This document shows, piece after piece, positions 9,856-19,573 of a stretch of DNA of 64,000 bases (within the stretch, counting starts at the first letter, position 1; every line of letters begins with the position of its first letter). This stretch comes from Methylocystis sp. KS32. Its GTDB lineage: Bacteria; Pseudomonadota; Alphaproteobacteria; Rhizobiales; Beijerinckiaceae. The notes beneath the pieces are model-generated. The model was not told the origin of the DNA. It did no database searches and saw only the letters and a program-made list of their open reading frames with translations. The translations under genes and the position numbers were made by a program. The stretch spans positions 120,261 through 184,260 of the forward strand of contig PHSQ01000004.1 in the NCBI GenBank assembly GCA_002862095.1, read 5' to 3'.

Positions 9856-10520
9856 GGGCAGGCCACAATGACATGGGTGGCGAGCTTTATGCCGAAATCC
9901 GCGCCCGGCGAGAAGTTCTGGAAAAAGGCTTCGGACAATTTCTTATTCTCTTCGGCCGCGAGCGGCTTTGGCTCGAGCGTGCTGACGGAGCAACCCGGCG
10001 GCGCTTTCGACAGGGTGACTGGGTTTTGCTTCTCGAAGCCGAACGACACGAAATAAGTGGGGTCGTAGACTTGGAAAGAAAAAGGCTTTCTCGCCGCGAC
10101 CGGCGTTTCGAGCGGCAGCATGAAACGAAGAGTGACTATCTTCTTTTCGTTCGCATCGAGCGTCACCTCGGTCGGCTGCTTGAATACGAGCTTTGCGCCT
10201 CCCTGCCTGGCGAAGGTGAAAAACTCGAACTCGGCCAGTGATTCGACGTTGGTTTTCGCAAGCGGCGCGAGTTCCTCCCGCGTGGGTGGCTTGCCGTCCT
10301 TGCCCAGGCCCTGCACAGCGAAGGCCGAATACATTTCGTCAAACTCCCAGGCGTGTCGTAGCCCCAATATTTTCCCGTCCGGGCCGAACGCCACCTCGCT
10401 CCTGACCGTCACCCAGACGTGAGGATGGGCCAAGGCCGAGCCCGCGACGGTCAGCGACAGGGCCAGCGCCGAGGCAAGCGCGGAATATAACCGAAAAAGC
10501 GGAGGGAATGGACGGTTCAT
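9852..10520 (-). CDS. DUF1007 family periplasmic protein, partner of the NicO permease
   Basis: The mature protein begins after a clear signal peptide (SLTVAGSALA cleaved before HPHVWV). The N-terminal HPHVWV is the family hallmark and a likely metal-binding end. WEFDEMYSAF and a C-terminal NFSPGADFG segment are also typical. I start it at the ATG at 10520, giving 222 residues and a proper signal peptide; a frame open to 10649 would add 43 residues ahead of the signal sequence. It overlaps the permease gene by four bases. DUF1007 proteins are regularly paired with NicO permeases and are thought to deliver metal in the periplasm. Confidence 0.82.
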   Translation of the reverse strand: MNRPFPPLFRLYSALASALALSLTVAGSALAHPHVWVTVRSEVAFGPDGKILGLRHAWEFDEMYSAFAVQGLGKDGKPPTREELAPLAKTNVESLAEFEFFTFARQGGAKLVFKQPTEVTLDANEKKIVTLRFMLPLETPVAARKPFSFQVYDPTYFVSFGFEKQNPVTLSKAPPGCSVSTLEPKPLAAEENKKLSEAFFQNFSPGADFGIKLATHVIVACP

Positions 10521-10898
10521 CGCTTTTCGGCTAAGCAGCGAAGACGGCGAAAAAAGGGCGCGCAACCCGCTCTTTACTCTGAAGCGTAATCCTATCATAA
10601 CCTCGCTTGAAAAAATCCTCGGCGGCGAGATTGAGTCTATAGGCGCCATTTATCGTGGACAGTCGGCGTCGAACCCCTTTGGCGAGATGGACTTTCGCGA
10701 GTGGTTGCTGTGATATGCCGGTCGAGAAGGACGTTTAGGTTCGGGAATGTGTTTCCCGCCGGGCGAGCCCGAGCGAAGGCCGTAGGCAGGAATGCGCGCT
10801 TAAAGGGGCTACGCTCTTTTATCCCTGCAGTCGCGTAAACGATAAGCATCGACGAGCTTACGGCGACGGTGAATTCAATCACGGGAGAAGCATTCAAT
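10521..10898. other. Intergenic region between divergent Ni/Co transport and oxidoreductase-cobalamin loci
   Basis: About 380 bp without a supported gene; only one weak 86-codon frame (10637-10897, minus) lacks any family resemblance. A GC-rich inverted segment lies near 10740-10780 (GTTCGGGAATG...CCCGCCGGGCGAGCCCGAGC). I searched both strands by eye for the B12-box core expected of a cobalamin riboswitch (GGAGACCTGCC-like) and did not find it. The region must contain the promoters of both flanking transcription units. Confidence 0.5.
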
Positions 10899-13800
10899 AT
10901 GGCGGACAGTCTCGCCAGCGACTCGCAGCTTGGTCAAGCCTTACTCGAGTCGACGCTCGCGGACAAATACGATCTCGAGAAGCCGCGGATCTTGATGACC
11001 GGGACCCAGGCGATCGTGCGCCTGCTTCTCATGCAAAAGGAGACGGATCGCCGCGCGGGTCTGAATACGGCGGGTTTCGTCACCGGCTATCGCGGATCGC
11101 CGCTCGGCGGCGTCGACGCGCAGATGCATCGCGCCAAGGCCTATTTCGATAAAAGCGAAATTTTGTTCATGCCGGGCCTCAACGAGGATCTCGCGGCGAC
11201 GGCCATCTGGGGCGCGCAGCAGGCCGAGATGCGCGGCGAGGGCAAGTATGATGGGGTGTTTTCGCTATGGTATGGCAAGGGGCCGGGCGTCGACCGCAGC
11301 GGAGACGTCCTGCGCCATGTCAATCTGGCCGGATCGTCGCGTTATGGCGGCGCCATCGCGCTGATGGGCGACGATCACACCGCGGAATCCTCCACGACAG
11401 CGCATCAATCGGAGTTTCATTTCGTCGATGTGATGATGCCGATCCTCTCGCCGGCCGGCGTGCAAGAGATTCTGGATTATGGTCTCTACGCCTTTGCTTT
11501 ATCCCGTTACGCCGGCGTTTGGGTGGGCTTGAAATGCCTTAAGGACACCGTTGAATCCACGGCCTCGGTAGACGGGTCGCTTGGCCGTGTCGAGATCGTG
11601 GTTCCGACCGATTTTCAGATGCCGGCCGGCGGGTTGAACATTCGTCCCGCCGACCCGGTTCTCGTTCAGGAGGCGCGGCTTCAGGAGAACAAGCGCGACG
11701 CGACTCTCGCCTTCATCCGCGCCAACAAGCTCAACAAGATCATCACAACGGGCGGACCCAACGCGAAGATTGGGGTCATTACCGTCGGGAAATCCTATCT
11801 CGATGTCAGGCAGGCGCTCGACGATCTCGGGGTCGACGAAGTGAGCGCCAACGACCTTGGACTGCGGCTCTATAAGGTCGCCTGTCCCTGGCCGCTCGAA
11901 CCCGAGGGGTTGAAGGAGTTCGCGCGGGGCCTCGACCTCATCATCGTGGTCGAAGAGAAGCGTTCGCTCATCGAAATGCAGTTGCGGGGCGAGCTTTATG
12001 GCGCGCCGAACCAACCGCTATGCATTGGCAAGAAAGACGAGAGCGGAAACTGGCTATTCCCCGCCAAAGGCGCGTTGGACGCCAATGACGTGGCCATCGC
12101 GATTGGCCGGCGCCTGCTAAAATATCATCGCTCCGTCGACCTCGAATCTCGTGTCGCGAGACTCGAAGCGCTGCAGGAAAAGCGGGCGGTCATCACCGAG
12201 GTCACGACGCGGGTTCCGCATTTTTGCGCCGGTTGCCCACACAGCACCTCGACGCATGTGCCGCCCGGCTCCCGCGCCTATACCGGCATAGGCTGCCATT
12301 ACATGGCGCAGTGGATGGACCGCTCGACGGAGGGCTACACCCACATGGGCGGCGAGGGCGCCAATTGGATTGGCGAGGCGCCGTTCTCGACACGCAAGCA
12401 TGTTTTTCAGAATCTCGGCGACGGCACCTACAACCACTCCGGTTCGCTCGCGATCCGCTTCGCCGTCGCGACCAACACCAATATCACTTTCAAGATTCTC
12501 TATAACGGCGTCGTCGCCATGACCGGCGGCCAGAAGCATGAGGGGAATCTGACGGTCGAAGCGATCGCCCATCAGGTCGCCGCCGAAGGCGTGAAGAAAA
12601 TCGCCCTGGTCACTGACGAGCCCGGCAAATACCCGGTTCTGACCGCTTGGCCGCCGGGGCTGAAAATCCATCACCGCAATATTCTCAACGAAGTGCAGCG
12701 CGATCTCGCGGAGACCGAAGGCGTCACCGTTCTGATTTACGACCAGACCTGCGCCGCCGAAAAACGCCGCTTGCGCAAGCGCGGCAAATATCCCGATCCC
12801 GACGCGAGAATCTTCATCAACGAACTGGTTTGCGAAGGCTGCGGCGATTGCGGAACGGCGTCGAACTGCGTCGCTGTTCAGCCGGTGGAGACGGAGTTCG
12901 GGCGCAAGCGCCGTATCGATCAATCGGCCTGCAACAAGGATTTTTCCTGCCTGGAAGGCTTTTGCCCGAGCTTCGTGACCGTCCATGGCGCGCGCATGAA
13001 AAAGGCGGCGTTGCCGTCGCGCTCGGATGCCGAAAGCCAGCCCAGATTGCCTCAACCGGCTCTCCCCAACATCGGTCCCACGCCATACGGCGTGCTGATC
13101 GCGGGCTTGGGCGGGACCGGCGTCGTGACGATTTCGGCGCTGCTGGGTCTCGCTGCGCATCTCGAGGGCAAGGGCGTCGGCGTGATCGATATGGCGGGTC
13201 TCGCCCAGAAGGGCGGGGCGGTTTACTGCCACGTCAAAATTGGGCGCGCGCCGGATTCCGTGCATGCCATACGCATCGCCGCCGGCGAGGCGGATTTGAT
13301 GCTGGGCTGCGATCTCGTCGTCGCCGGAGCGAAACTCGTACTCTCCGCGATCGACCCGGAGCGCACCGCCGTTGTCGTGAACAGCGCGGAGGTGTTTCCT
13401 GGCGACATCGAGCGAAACCCGGATTTTGTTCTTCCCTCGAAAGAGATCACGCAGGCGATCCGCGACGTCAGCGGCTCGCGCATCGACTTCCTGGACGTCA
13501 CCGCGCTTGCCCTGGCGCTGCTCGGCGATTCCATCGCGGCGAATATCTTCATGTTGGGATATGCTTGGCAGAAGGGTTATCTGCCTCTTTCCGACGTTTC
13601 GATCCTCCGCGCCATCGAGCTCAATGGAGAATCCGTCGAGATGAACCAGCAGGCCTTCGTGTGGGGGCGTCGGGCGGCGCATGACTTCACGAGCGTCGAA
13701 GCCGTGGCGGCCTCCTTGCGTCCGCGCTCCGAAGCGCGCGAGAAATCCAAAACGCTTGAGGAGATCGTCGAGCGCCGCGCTTCGTTCCTGGTCGATTACC

Positions 13801-14417
13801 AGAATCTCGCCTATTCTCAGCGCTATCGCGCGCGCGTCGCGCGGGTCGCGGCGGTTGAAGCCGCGCGCACTCCAGGCTCCGTCGATCTGACCGAGGCGGT
13901 CGCGCGCTATCTCTTCAAGGTGATGGCCGCCAAGGACTTTTACGAAGTCGCGCGCCTTTTCGCCAATGGGGTTTTCGAGCGCCAGCTCGCAGAGACCTTC
14001 GAAGGCGAGCTCTCTTTGGAGTTCCATGTCGCGCCGCCGCTTCCTAGCCTTCAGCCAAAGAACGACTTCGGCGGATCACGCAAGATGACCTTCGGCCCCT
14101 GGGCCTTCAAGGTTCTGCGTTTGCTCGCAAGGATGAAACCCTTGCGCGGGACCTGGCTCGACATTTTCCGTTTCGATCACGATCGCGTGGCGGAAAGAAA
14201 AATTCTGGCGGATTACGAAACCCTGATCGACGAAATCCTCCAGAGGCTCACGCCGGAGAATCACGCCGTCGCGGTGGCGCTTGCGCGTATCCCCGAGAAA
14301 ATCCGCGGTTTCGGTCACATCAAGGCCAGGCATATCGCCGCCGCCCAACTCGAGGAGGAGCGGCTTTTGGCGCAATTGCGGGCGTCCGCCGTCGCGACCA
14401 AAGCGGCGGCGGAGTGA
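10899..14417 (+). CDS. Indolepyruvate ferredoxin oxidoreductase, fused alpha/beta-type
   Basis: This 1172-residue 2-oxoacid:ferredoxin oxidoreductase decarboxylates aryl pyruvates to aryl-acetyl-CoA with ferredoxin as acceptor. The pyrimidine-binding half comes first (GYRGSPLGGVDAQ), then the TPP-binding half with FCAGCPHSTSTHVP, GIGCHYMAQWMD and GGEGANWIGEAPF. A cysteine-rich cluster (CEGCGDCGTASNC and later CNKDFSCLEGFCPSF) should bind iron-sulfur. A C-terminal gamma-type domain starts IAGLGGTGVVTISALLG. The ATG at 10899 has GGGAGAA about ten bases upstream; a GTG 30 bases earlier is possible. Only 16 bp separate it from cobK, so it probably leads the cobalamin operon. Fused aerobic versions are common in Rhizobiales and Burkholderiales and handle aromatic amino-acid breakdown. 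Confidence 0.92.
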   Translation: MADSLASDSQLGQALLESTLADKYDLEKPRILMTGTQAIVRLLLMQKETDRRAGLNTAGFVTGYRGSPLGGVDAQMHRAKAYFDKSEILFMPGLNEDLAATAIWGAQQAEMRGEGKYDGVFSLWYGKGPGVDRSGDVLRHVNLAGSSRYGGAIALMGDDHTAESSTTAHQSEFHFVDVMMPILSPAGVQEILDYGLYAFALSRYAGVWVGLKCLKDTVESTASVDGSLGRVEIVVPTDFQMPAGGLNIRPADPVLVQEARLQENKRDATLAFIRANKLNKIITTGGPNAKIGVITVGKSYLDVRQALDDLGVDEVSANDLGLRLYKVACPWPLEPEGLKEFARGLDLIIVVEEKRSLIEMQLRGELYGAPNQPLCIGKKDESGNWLFPAKGALDANDVAIAIGRRLLKYHRSVDLESRVARLEALQEKRAVITEVTTRVPHFCAGCPHSTSTHVPPGSRAYTGIGCHYMAQWMDRSTEGYTHMGGEGANWIGEAPFSTRKHVFQNLGDGTYNHSGSLAIRFAVATNTNITFKILYNGVVAMTGGQKHEGNLTVEAIAHQVAAEGVKKIALVTDEPGKYPVLTAWPPGLKIHHRNILNEVQRDLAETEGVTVLIYDQTCAAEKRRLRKRGKYPDPDARIFINELVCEGCGDCGTASNCVAVQPVETEFGRKRRIDQSACNKDFSCLEGFCPSFVTVHGARMKKAALPSRSDAESQPRLPQPALPNIGPTPYGVLIAGLGGTGVVTISALLGLAAHLEGKGVGVIDMAGLAQKGGAVYCHVKIGRAPDSVHAIRIAAGEADLMLGCDLVVAGAKLVLSAIDPERTAVVVNSAEVFPGDIERNPDFVLPSKEITQAIRDVSGSRIDFLDVTALALALLGDSIAANIFMLGYAWQKGYLPLSDVSILRAIELNGESVEMNQQAFVWGRRAAHDFTSVEAVAASLRPRSEAREKSKTLEEIVERRASFLVDYQNLAYSQRYRARVARVAAVEAARTPGSVDLTEAVARYLFKVMAAKDFYEVARLFANGVFERQLAETFEGELSLEFHVAPPLPSLQPKNDFGGSRKMTFGPWAFKVLRLLARMKPLRGTWLDIFRFDHDRVAERKILADYETLIDEILQRLTPENHAVAVALARIPEKIRGFGHIKARHIAAAQLEEERLLAQLRASAVATKAAAE

Positions 14418-14433
14418 CGTCGGGGACCGCGAC

Positions 14434-15207
14434 ATGACGTCGCCGCCCGATCAGGGCGCGCTTGATGGCGCGAGGGCGTTGCGGGTGCTGGTTCTTGGCG
14501 GCGCCAGTGAAGCGCGGGCGCTCGCGGCCCGGATAGCGCAAAGGCCCGATATTCGCGCCGTGATGTCGCTCGCCGGCCGCACCAGCGCGCCGGTCGAAAC
14601 CGGGCTACCGACGCGCATCGGCGGCTTTGGCGGCGTGGATGGACTCATCCGGTATTTGTCCGAGGAAAGGATCGATCGGGTGATCGACGCCACCCATCCC
14701 TTCGCGACTCGAATTTCAGCCAATGCGCGTTTCGCCTGCGCGGCGCTTGGCGTTCCCCTCGCCGCCCTCGGGCGAGAGCCGTGGCGCGCGCGCGCGGGTG
14801 ATCGCTGGACCGAGGTTCCAAACCTCGACGAGGCCGCGAAAGCGCTCGGGAGCGATCCGAAGCGGGTGTTTCTCACCATCGGCCGGCTCGGCGTCGGAGC
14901 CTTTCGAGCGGAGCCGCAACATGAATATCTCATCCGCACCATCGAGCCGCCGGAGCCTTCCGACCTGCCGCCGCATCGCGTTTTGCTCTTTGCGCGGGGG
15001 CCTTTCGAGAAGAACGACGAGATCGCCCTGATGCGGGAGCGCCGCATCGAGATCGTGGTGACGAAGAACAGTGGAGGAGCGTCGACTTACGCCAAAATGG
15101 AAGCGGCGCGGGAATTGGGGCTCGAGGCGATCGTGATCGCGCCTCCGGCGCCGCCCGACGCTCCGAGGCTGGCCGACATCGACGCCGCGATGGCGTTTTT
15201 GTCGTAA
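14434..15207 (+). CDS. cobK: Precorrin-6A reductase
   Basis: CobK reduces precorrin-6A to dihydro-precorrin-6 with NADPH in corrin-ring synthesis. The 257-residue protein opens [19 protein letters not shown], a typical CobK/CbiJ nucleotide-binding start, and contains [29 protein letters not shown] and [17 protein letters not shown], all conserved in the family. The ATG at 14434 is chosen because upstream codons overlap the preceding oxidoreductase. cobQ follows after 10 bp. The intervening ring-modification genes (cobL, cobH, cobM and others) are not in the window, so the pathway is split in this genome. Confidence 0.92.
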   Translation: MTSPPDQGALDGARALRVLVLGGASEARALAARIAQRPDIRAVMSLAGRTSAPVETGLPTRIGGFGGVDGLIRYLSEERIDRVIDATHPFATRISANARFACAALGVPLAALGREPWRARAGDRWTEVPNLDEAAKALGSDPKRVFLTIGRLGVGAFRAEPQHEYLIRTIEPPEPSDLPPHRVLLFARGPFEKNDEIALMRERRIEIVVTKNSGGASTYAKMEAARELGLEAIVIAPPAPPDAPRLADIDAAMAFLS

Positions 15208-15217
15208 GCGGCGGATC

Positions 15218-16675
15218 ATGACAAAAATCTTGATGATTCAGGGAACCGGGTCCGATGTGGGCAAATCCCTCATCGTCGCGGGGCTTGCGCGAGCCCTCGC
15301 CAACCGGGGGCTCAATGTCGCGCCTTTCAAGCCGCAAAACATGTCGAACAACGCCGCGGTGACGCAAGAAGGCGGCGAAATCGGGCGCGCTCAGGCGTTG
15401 CAGGCCCGTGCGGCGCGGCGGCCTCCCAGTAACGACATGAATCCGGTGCTGCTCAAGCCGCAGGGGGCGAGCGGTTCCCAGGTCATCGTGCAGGGCAGGT
15501 TGGTCGGGCAGGCGCTTGCGCGCGACTACCAGAGCTGGAAGCCCAGCCTCATGCAATATGTGCTGCAAAGCTTCGGCAGGCTGCGCAACTCGGCGGACAT
15601 CGTGCTAATTGAGGGCGCGGGCAGCGCGGCGGAGGTGAATCTGCGCGCGAACGACATCGCCAACATGGGGTTTGCTCGCGCCGTAAATGCGCCGGTCGTG
15701 CTGGCGGCCGATATCGACCGAGGAGGGGTTATCGCTCAACTCGTCGGCTGTCACGCGGTGCTGGACGCCGAAGACGCCGCTCTGATAAAGGGGTTCATCG
15801 TCAACAAATTCCGGGGCGATCCCTCGCTGTTCGACGATGGGATGCGCCTCATCGTCGAGCGCACGGGATGGCGGCCGCTCGGACTGCTTCCCTTTTTCGA
15901 CCTGGCGAACCGGCTGCCGGCGGAAGATTCGGTTGGCCTTCGCGATAGTTGCGCGAGCGGGGAGGGCGCAACCAAAATCGCGATTCCGCTTCTGCCGAAC
16001 ATCGCCAATTTCGACGATTTCGACCCGTTGAAGGCCGAGCCTGGCGTCTCCTTTGTGTTTACGCCTCCCGGTTCGCCCTTGCCTCCCGACGCCCGGCTTG
16101 TCATCCTGCCGGGCTCAAAGGCGACGATAGCGGATTTGAATGCTTTTCGAGCCGAGGGCTGGCATATCGATCTGGCTGCGCATTTGCGTCGCGGCGGGCG
16201 CGTTTTGGGCGTTTGCGGAGGCTATCAGATGCTGGGCCGAAGCATCGCCGATCCCAATGGGATCGAAGGCGCGCCGGGTGAAACAGAGGGACTCGGTCTT
16301 TTGGAGGTGACGACGGTGCTGGGCCAAAGCAAGCGCCTCGAACTGTCGCGAGGCGTCAGCGTGACGGATGGCGCGCCGTTTAGTGGCTATGAGATGCATA
16401 TGGGCGTGAGCCAGGGGCGAGATTGCGCGCGCCCGGTTCTTCGCTTCGCGGACGGCCGCGAGGATGGCGCAACCTCTCCCGACGGCCTCGTCATGGGAAC
16501 TTATGTGCATGGGCTGTTCTCGAACGACGCACAGCGCGCTTCCTGGCTAGGTCGTCTGGAATCGGCGCCGTCGGGGCTACTTTACGAGGCGCGGGTCGAG
16601 CAGACCTTGGACGCTTTGGCGGAGCATTGCGTTCGCCACATCGATTTGGATCGACTGTTGGACTTTGCGCGATGA
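15218..16675 (+). CDS. cobQ: Cobyric acid synthase
   Basis: CobQ amidates four side chains of adenosylcobyrinic a,c-diamide using glutamine and ATP. The 485-residue protein has the synthetase domain first ([18 protein letters not shown], then [14 protein letters not shown] and [20 protein letters not shown]), then a class I glutamine amidotransferase domain with nucleophile Cys333 in [10 protein letters not shown] and a late histidine in GTYVHGLF. All signatures are intact and length is normal. Its stop overlaps the start of the next gene as ATGA. It is the second cobalamin gene of this operon. Confidence 0.95.
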   Translation: MTKILMIQGTGSDVGKSLIVAGLARALANRGLNVAPFKPQNMSNNAAVTQEGGEIGRAQALQARAARRPPSNDMNPVLLKPQGASGSQVIVQGRLVGQALARDYQSWKPSLMQYVLQSFGRLRNSADIVLIEGAGSAAEVNLRANDIANMGFARAVNAPVVLAADIDRGGVIAQLVGCHAVLDAEDAALIKGFIVNKFRGDPSLFDDGMRLIVERTGWRPLGLLPFFDLANRLPAEDSVGLRDSCASGEGATKIAIPLLPNIANFDDFDPLKAEPGVSFVFTPPGSPLPPDARLVILPGSKATIADLNAFRAEGWHIDLAAHLRRGGRVLGVCGGYQMLGRSIADPNGIEGAPGETEGLGLLEVTTVLGQSKRLELSRGVSVTDGAPFSGYEMHMGVSQGRDCARPVLRFADGREDGATSPDGLVMGTYVHGLFSNDAQRASWLGRLESAPSGLLYEARVEQTLDALAEHCVRHIDLDRLLDFAR

Positions 16676-17718
16676 CCTCGGCTTTCATCGCGCGCGAGAC
16701 CCCAATGGAACGCGCCGCTTCGCCGCCTATCGAACATGGTGGCGGACTGGACGCTGCGAGACGGCGCTTCCCTGAAGCGCCGGAGCCTTGGATCGACCTT
16801 TCGACCGGTGTTAGTCCGATCGCCTATCCGCTCCCAAACATCGCGCCGCAAGCCTGGAGTCGGCTGCCCGACGCGGACGCTGTCACGGCGCTGGAGCGCG
16901 CGGCGATGGGCGCCTACGGAGCGCCGGCGCATCTCCAGGTGGTTGCGGGCGCGGGGACGCAGGCTTTCATTCGAAGCCTGCCGCGTTTGTATGCGGATCG
17001 TCGCGTCGCGACCCTCGGTTTCACCTATGCCGAACATGAGGCGTCCTGGCGCGCCGCGGGAGCGCGAACGAGAGTGGCGGCCACGCTGGACGAACTCGCC
17101 GGCGCCGACGTCGCCATTGTGGTCAATCCCAACAACCCAGACGGCCGGCTGGAAAGGCGCGAGAGCTTGATTGAACTTGGCCGCGGCCTGGCGAGACATG
17201 GCGGCCTGCTCATCGTCGACGAAGCCTTTATGGATGTTACGCCCGAGGCGAGCCTCGCGCCGCTCGCTGAGGAGAACGTCGTTGTGCTGCGGTCTTTCGG
17301 CAAGATTTACGGCCTTCCTGGAGCCAGACTTGGATTCGCCATTTGCGCGCCTCTTCTCGCCGCGAGGCTTCGGGCCGAACTCGGCCCCTGGAGTGTGAGC
17401 GGACCGGCTCTCGCCATCGGGGCGTCGGCTCTGTCCGATGCCGGCTGGCTAGAGCAGACTCGGATATCCTTGAGGAAATCGGCGCGCCGACTCGACGCCG
17501 TTTTGGACGCCGCTGGTTTCGAAATTGTCGGCGGCGCGACCCTTTTCACGCTCGCCGCTCGCACTGACGCCGAGTTTTGGTTTAAACGTCTGGCGCGGCG
17601 CGGGATTTTGACAAGGCGGTTCGAGCAGCGGCCCCGTTGGCTGCGCTTCGGACTTCCAGCCTGCGAGGAACAATGGACCCGGCTGCGCGAAGCCCTGGGC
17701 GTTGAATCCGATGTCTGA
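16672..17718 (+). CDS. cobC: L-threonine-O-3-phosphate decarboxylase (cobalamin aminopropanol arm)
   Basis: This fold-type I PLP protein of 348 residues resembles histidinol-phosphate aminotransferase. It shows [15 protein letters not shown] and [10 protein letters not shown] at the N-terminus, then NPNNPDGR, the cofactor aspartate in IVDEAFMDV and the lysine in [15 protein letters not shown]. The combination is typical of CobC (Pseudomonas naming) or CobD (Salmonella naming), which makes (R)-1-amino-2-propanol phosphate for the nucleotide loop. HisC is the main alternative, but position between cobQ and bluB supports CobC. Its ATG overlaps the cobQ stop, and its own end overlaps the bluB start by eight bases. 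Confidence 0.88.
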   Translation: MTSAFIARETPMERAASPPIEHGGGLDAARRRFPEAPEPWIDLSTGVSPIAYPLPNIAPQAWSRLPDADAVTALERAAMGAYGAPAHLQVVAGAGTQAFIRSLPRLYADRRVATLGFTYAEHEASWRAAGARTRVAATLDELAGADVAIVVNPNNPDGRLERRESLIELGRGLARHGGLLIVDEAFMDVTPEASLAPLAEENVVVLRSFGKIYGLPGARLGFAICAPLLAARLRAELGPWSVSGPALAIGASALSDAGWLEQTRISLRKSARRLDAVLDAAGFEIVGGATLFTLAARTDAEFWFKRLARRGILTRRFEQRPRWLRFGLPACEEQWTRLREALGVESDV

Positions 17719-18424
17719 TAAAAAAATGCCGGAGAGCGAATCTATGCTTGCGCCCGCCGGCTCTTTCTCGAAGGCCGAGCGCGACGCGGTCTATCGCGTG
17801 ATTTACGCGCGCCGGGATGTGCGTAACGAATTTCTCGACCAGGAAGTGCCGCGCGACGTCCTGATGCGCATCCTCGACGCCGCGCATCATGCCCCGTCGG
17901 TGGGATTCATGCAGCCATGGAACTTCATCCTGATTCATGACCTCTCGATCCGTCGAAGCGTATGCGAGGCGTTCTCCCGCAGCGTGCGGGAGGAAGAACA
18001 GTCGATCGAGGCGGGGAAACGCGCGCTTTACCGCAATCTGAAGCTCGAAGGAATCTTGAAGGCTCCGCTCAATATCTGCGTCACTTGCGATCGCGCCCGG
18101 ATGGGCAAGACGGGTCTTGGCCGTTCGCAACAGCCGGAGACGGATTTGCTCAGCACCGCCTGCGCCGTGCAAAACCTTTGGCTCGCGGCGAGGGCCGAAG
18201 GCGTCGGAGTGGGGTGGGTCAGCATTCTCAAGCCGGAAGAATTGCGGATGATTCTGGGGATTCCGGAGGAAATCGCGATCGTGGCCTATCTCTGCGTCGG
18301 CTTTGTCGAGCGCGCTTACGTGCGGCCGGAACTGGAGGTTAAGAATTGGGCGAAGCGCCTGCCGCTCGACCAACTCGTGTTCGACAATCTTTGGGGCGAG
18401 CGATCCGAAGCAGCCAATGACTAG
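17711..18424 (+). CDS. bluB: 5,6-dimethylbenzimidazole synthase
   Basis: BluB is an oxygen-dependent flavin-destructase that converts reduced FMN to dimethylbenzimidazole, the lower ligand of cobalamin. The 237-residue protein has the nitroreductase-like fold pattern: YARRDVRNEFL, HHAPSVGFMQPWNFI, the family segment TCDRARMGKTGLGR, and LSTACAVQNLWLAARAEGVGVGWVS. The ATG at 17711 overlaps the cobC stop; a TTG nine bases upstream in frame is less likely. Being last in cobK-cobQ-cobC-bluB, it implies that this organism can make the lower ligand aerobically. Confidence 0.93.
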   Translation: MSDKKMPESESMLAPAGSFSKAERDAVYRVIYARRDVRNEFLDQEVPRDVLMRILDAAHHAPSVGFMQPWNFILIHDLSIRRSVCEAFSRSVREEEQSIEAGKRALYRNLKLEGILKAPLNICVTCDRARMGKTGLGRSQQPETDLLSTACAVQNLWLAARAEGVGVGWVSILKPEELRMILGIPEEIAIVAYLCVGFVERAYVRPELEVKNWAKRLPLDQLVFDNLWGERSEAAND

Positions 18425-18685
18425 GCATTCTTATATCCGTCGCAATTTTGTTGCTTGGTGATGGGCGCCGCCGGCGCGAAATCGGGTAAGCTTCTGCTTG
18501 AAAAGGAATAGGAGTCAGGGAACGGTTTATGCAACACGGTTTGCTAACGCCTTTTGTCGACATTTGATATAAAGCCGCGCGCAATGGCTACGGGAGCTTA
18601 AGCGTTTCCAGCTTTTCGAGTTGTGGAGCGCTGGCCGATGGGTGAAGGTGAATTTCGAAAATTGGACTTGCTCTTGGAGAAGAAC

Positions 18686-18976
18686 ATGAATGCGTCGGTT
18701 AACTTCGAGCAAATATTCGACAGAGCTCTTCCGCTTGCTAATAATGTAATGCTCACTGTGACCCAGGCTCCCGAGCATGAGCGGGAACTGCTCGGAATGC
18801 TTGAGGGAGCCATGATGCGCGGCATGAAGGAACATGCGCAGCTCATGGCGATTCATGTTCCTTTCGAACGTTTTCCCTACATGGATTCAAAGTTTTGGCA
18901 CATCCCGGTGGAGGACAGCGGCGACCCGAGGGTGCTGCGATTTTTCTTCGAGACCCCGGATTTGGAGGCCGCCTGA
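18686..18976 (+). CDS. Small conserved-looking protein of unknown function
   Basis: The ATG at 18686 follows CTTGGAGAAGAAC, a good ribosome-binding site, and gives 96 residues; the frame is open to 18623. I do not recognise a family. The protein is acidic to neutral and Met-rich in the middle (EGAMMRGMKEHAQLMAIHV), with a C-terminal FRFPYMDSKFWHIP-like aromatic stretch and DPRVLRFFFETPDLEAA. There is no signal peptide or membrane helix. It stands alone between bluB and a degenerate region. Codon use is close to the neighbours, which favours a real gene. Confidence 0.6.
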   Translation: MNASVNFEQIFDRALPLANNVMLTVTQAPEHERELLGMLEGAMMRGMKEHAQLMAIHVPFERFPYMDSKFWHIPVEDSGDPRVLRFFFETPDLEAA

Positions 18977-19116
18977 CCAAGGAAGAGCCTACTTGAACCT
19001 ATTTTGTGTCTTGATAAACTCCGCTGCTTTCACGTCTTCTGTCCGCTGTAGCCGTTATTGACGGTCACGATATCAGCCTTAGCTGATGTTTTGCGGCGTT
19101 TCTGGGGAGGACGCAT

Positions 19117-19518
19117 ATGCGTAAATATCTAGCGACGGTCTTGATCGCCGCCGCAATGTTATTTTTGACTCCGGTTAGAGTCTGGGCTTGCCCATGAATG
19201 AAAGTGACATTGCAGATTGGTTCAAGTCATGATCACCAATAGAGCGGGCAAAGTTATATTGTTATAACCGCTATACAGGCCGTCGTCTTAATTGGGGTTC
19301 TTGCGGATGGGCTGGCGCCATCACTACTACTATAGGCGCCATTGCTATCATCGGCATTAGAGCAAAATCCGAAAAAGTTGATAGACTTTTCCGATTAGAT
19401 TTAGCTCCAGCTTTTTGAATCTGGAGCGCTTTCCGACCAGACGATTCCGTCGGGTCGGAAAGCGCTTTAGGGGCGCGGATGGCGTCACCATCACAAATGG
19501 AATCGCTATTACTGGTGA
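19117..19518 (+). pseudogene. Remnant of a small secreted His/Tyr-rich protein, interrupted by element B
   Basis: An ATG with an excellent ribosome-binding site (GGGGAGG, 6 nt spacing) opens a 26-codon peptide that is a clean signal sequence, MRKYLATVLIAAAMLFL through VWACP, then stops. Coding-like fragments continue in other frames: YCYNRYTGRRLNWGSCGW around 19246-19310, MGWRHHYYYRRHCYHRH at 19307-19357, and GRGWRHHHKWNRYYW ending at 19518. Together they resemble the short secreted proteins with His/Tyr/Arg-rich tails common in Rhizobiales. A 112-bp copy of element B separates the last two pieces. I infer decay by frameshifts plus element insertion. A real 26-residue peptide gene followed by noise is the alternative. 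Confidence 0.45.
19358..19469 (-). repeat. Palindromic repeat element B, variant copy
   Basis: Begins TAGAGCAAAATCCG and ends GCGCTTTA. Read in reverse it matches the 117-bp element B of the 62-kb array, with the same internal inverted segments (GACCAGACGATTCCGTC, and AGTTGATAGACTTTT) and several substitutions plus loss of the middle piece around the CGATTAAGAAATCG part. It lies between two halves of a His/Tyr-rich coding remnant, and its terminal TAG supplies an in-frame stop to the left half. Confidence 0.85.
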
Positions 19519-19573
19519 AAGTAAAATTGAAGCGTTGGCGTAACGGAAGAGCCGGCCGAAAAGACCAGCTCTT

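Noticed and set aside
10521..10898. Cobalamin riboswitch between the Ni/Co transport genes and the cobalamin operon
   Set aside because: The B12-box core was not found on either strand by eye. A covariance-model search would be decisive.
12117..14027. Long open frame (636 codons) on the minus strand
   Set aside because: It is antisense to the indolepyruvate oxidoreductase gene, whose motifs are unmistakable; long antisense frames are normal at this GC content.
14281..14433. N-terminal extension of cobK
   Set aside because: These codons lie inside the preceding oxidoreductase gene; the family start is at 14434.
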